Assembly: GCA_946481445.1 (NCBI GenBank)
Contig: CAMLOA010000142.1
Coordinates: 1-5,966, forward strand
Direction of reading: 5' to 3'
Source: an uncultured Devosia sp.
Lineage (GTDB): Bacteria > Pseudomonadota > Alphaproteobacteria > Rhizobiales > Devosiaceae
DNA: 5,966 nucleotides
Each line of letters opens with the position of its first letter. The stretch's first letter is position 1. Below are positions 4,954-5,966 of the stretch, one piece after another. Position numbers and translations under genes: made by a program. A model generated the notes under the pieces. It saw only the letters and a program-made list of their open reading frames with translations. It searched no databases and was not told the origin of the DNA.

Positions 4954-5538
4954 TCAGGCGCTCTTGTCCACCGCTTCGCTGGCCGGGGCATGGCTCGGGC
5001 CGCCCTTGGCGACGCCGACCATGGCCGGGCGCAGCACGCGCTCGCCGATGGCGAACCCGGCCTGCACCACCTGGACCACCGTGCCTTCCGGCTTGCTCGG
5101 ATCGGGCACTTCGAACATGGCCTGGTGCTTGTGCGGGTCGAACTTCTGGCCTTCGGCCTCGATCGGCTTCACGCCATGCTTGGCGAGCAGCCGCTGCATT
5201 TCCCGCTCGGTCATCTCGATGCCTTCGATCAGGCTCTTGACCGTGGCATCGCCCGATTCGCGGGCCTCCGCCGGCAGCACCATCAGGGCCCGGCTCAGGG
5301 CATCGGTGGCGCTCAGCATGTCGCGGGCAAAGCCGGCAATGGCATAGGAGCGCGTGTCATTGACGTCGCGTTCGGTGCGCTTGCGCAGGTTTTCCATTTC
5401 GGCAGCCGTGCGCAGCAGCCGGTCCTTGAGCTCGGCATTCTCGGCGCGCAGCGCCTCGACCGGATCGATTTCCGGCTGTTCAACCGGGGTTTCGGCTTCC
5501 GGGGTCTCGCCCGAGGCGGCGTTCTCGTCGCTCATCAT
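4954..5538 (-). CDS. grpE: Nucleotide exchange factor GrpE
   Basis: This 194-residue GrpE, the DnaK co-chaperone, speeds ADP release. The N-terminus ([20 protein letters not shown]) is acidic and probably disordered. Residues about 26-65 form the long dimerising coiled coil ([20 protein letters not shown] followed by [13 protein letters not shown]). A four-helix-bundle region follows, to about residue 125 ([16 protein letters not shown], then [21 protein letters not shown]). The C-terminal beta domain (130-179) carries [12 protein letters not shown] and [23 protein letters not shown], the usual GrpE signature region. Length is normal. Two ATG codons are adjacent: 5536-5538, with GGA about 8 nt upstream, and 5533-5535; the first gives 194 residues and the second 193. 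The frame is open farther upstream to 5628, but that stretch overlaps the promoter and reads as non-coding. The gene follows hrcA on the same strand with a 110-bp gap containing an RpoH-like promoter, and ends in a strong terminator. Confidence 0.97.
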   Translation of the reverse strand: MMSDENAASGETPEAETPVEQPEIDPVEALRAENAELKDRLLRTAAEMENLRKRTERDVNDTRSYAIAGFARDMLSATDALSRALMVLPAEARESGDATVKSLIEGIEMTEREMQRLLAKHGVKPIEAEGQKFDPHKHQAMFEVPDPSKPEGTVVQVVQAGFAIGERVLRPAMVGVAKGGPSHAPASEAVDKSA

Positions 5539-5572
5539 TGGTCTGTTCCGCAATTTACTGAGATTTGTCCCG

Positions 5573-5602
5573 CATATCGGCCAAACGGTCGGCCAATTCA
5601 AG
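5573..5602 (-). promoter_or_regulatory. RpoH (sigma-32) type promoter of grpE
   Basis: CTTGAA (complement of 5597-5602) is followed after exactly 16 nt by CCGATATG (complement of 5573-5580). This is the same spacing and nearly the same -10 as the dnaK promoter in this window. Transcription would start near 5566, leaving a leader of about 28 nt. It implies heat-inducible grpE expression apart from any read-through from hrcA. Confidence 0.7.
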
Positions 5603-5636
5603 TGTTCCCGTCCGTCGCCCCGGACCATTCGGCCAA
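5577..5636 (-). repeat. Three direct copies of TTGGCCGA in the grpE upstream region
   Basis: The octamer TTGGCCGA occurs on the minus strand at 5577-5584, 5589-5596 and 5629-5636. The two promoter-proximal copies are 12 bp apart, one inside the -35/-10 spacer and one running into the -10; the third is 40 bp farther upstream. They may be binding sites for a regulator or a chance effect of composition. Confidence 0.4.
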
Positions 5637-5648
5637 TGAACGCCGCTT

Positions 5649-5966
5649 CTAGCGCTTGCGCGCCATCATCGCCGTGATCACATTGGCGGTATAGTCCACC
5701 ACTGGCACAATGCGGGCATAGTTGAGGCGCGTCGGTCCGATCACGCCGAGAACGCCCACAATCCGGTCATTGGCATCCTTGTAGGGGCTGAGGATCACCG
5801 ATGAACCGGAAAGCGAGAATAGCTTGTTCTCGCTGCCGATGAAGATGCGCACCCCCTGCGCCTTCTCCGCATCGCCCAGCAGGTCCAGCAGCCCGTCCTT
5901 GCTTTCCAGCTCGTCGAACAGCTGCCGCATGCGGGCCAGTTCGTCGCTGGCCATGGTGTCGTTGAT
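5649..5966 (-). CDS. hrcA: Heat-inducible transcription repressor HrcA, C-terminal fragment
   Basis: The final 105 residues are present; the gene enters from the right edge, so no start is visible. The C-terminal regulatory domain is clear: the segment [20 protein letters not shown] is followed by [20 protein letters not shown] and [20 protein letters not shown], the typical end of HrcA. HrcA is a DNA-binding repressor of class I heat-shock genes that binds the CIRCE inverted repeat (TTAGCACTC-N9-GAGTGCTAA). In Alphaproteobacteria it is mainly tied to groESL. I find no CIRCE element anywhere in this window, which agrees with grpE and dnaK being under RpoH control. An internal ATG at 5952-5954 is not a start. 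The stop codon TAG is 110 bp before the grpE start, and no clear terminator follows. Confidence 0.96.
   Translation of the reverse strand: MNDTMASDELARMRQLFDELESKDGLLDLLGDAEKAQGVRIFIGSENKLFSLSGSSVILSPYKDANDRIVGVLGVIGPTRLNYARIVPVVDYTANVITAMMARKR

Noticed and set aside
4409..5347. 312-codon plus-strand frame across the methyltransferase and grpE
   Set aside because: It crosses two convincing minus-strand genes and the grpE terminator; it is a shadow frame.
5610..5625. GTCCG-N6-CGGAC hairpin after hrcA
   Set aside because: It has a 5-bp stem and no T-tract, and sits just upstream of the grpE promoter; too weak to call a terminator.
5539..5648. CIRCE operator sought near hrcA/grpE and dnaK
   Set aside because: No TTAGCACTC-N9-GAGTGCTAA or near match seen here or at 104-338; control by RpoH explains the region better.

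Overview
The window reads as chromosomal DNA from a GC-rich alphaproteobacterium, most likely of the order Hyphomicrobiales. The order-level placement is inferred from protein style (DnaK N-terminus, HrcA C-terminus, GrpE) and from the RpoH-type promoters; a Devosia-like genus is only a guess. I see no mobile element, CRISPR array, tRNA or rRNA.

The two edges belong to the classical heat-shock cluster, all on the minus strand. At the right edge is the 3' part of hrcA (5649-5966), then grpE (4954-5538). At the left edge are the first 34 codons of dnaK (1-103). Both grpE and dnaK are preceded by promoters of identical geometry, CTTGAA-N16-CC(T/G)ATAT, which fits RpoH (sigma-32) recognition. The roughly 4.85 kb between grpE and dnaK holds genes with no obvious chaperone role.

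From right to left, that interior holds: (i) a class I SAM-dependent methyltransferase on the minus strand, starting at a TTG just after the grpE terminator; (ii) a translationally coupled plus-strand pair, a PabB-PabC fusion for p-aminobenzoate synthesis (1679-3469) and a nicotinamidase (3466-4101), convergent with the methyltransferase; and (iii) three tandem minus-strand paralogues of exactly 110 residues each (1214-1546, 754-1086, 339-671). Each paralogue has a Sec signal peptide, an acidic mature domain of 87 residues and two conserved cysteines.

The paralogue array is the least explained part of the window. The three copies align without a gap (48 of 110 positions invariant) and each is followed by a GC-rich hairpin. 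A strong intrinsic terminator separates the first-transcribed copy from the other two. The 132 bp between the array and the pabBC fusion is dense in inverted repeats, one of which overlaps a candidate -10 element. The function of the small secreted proteins cannot be read from sequence alone.
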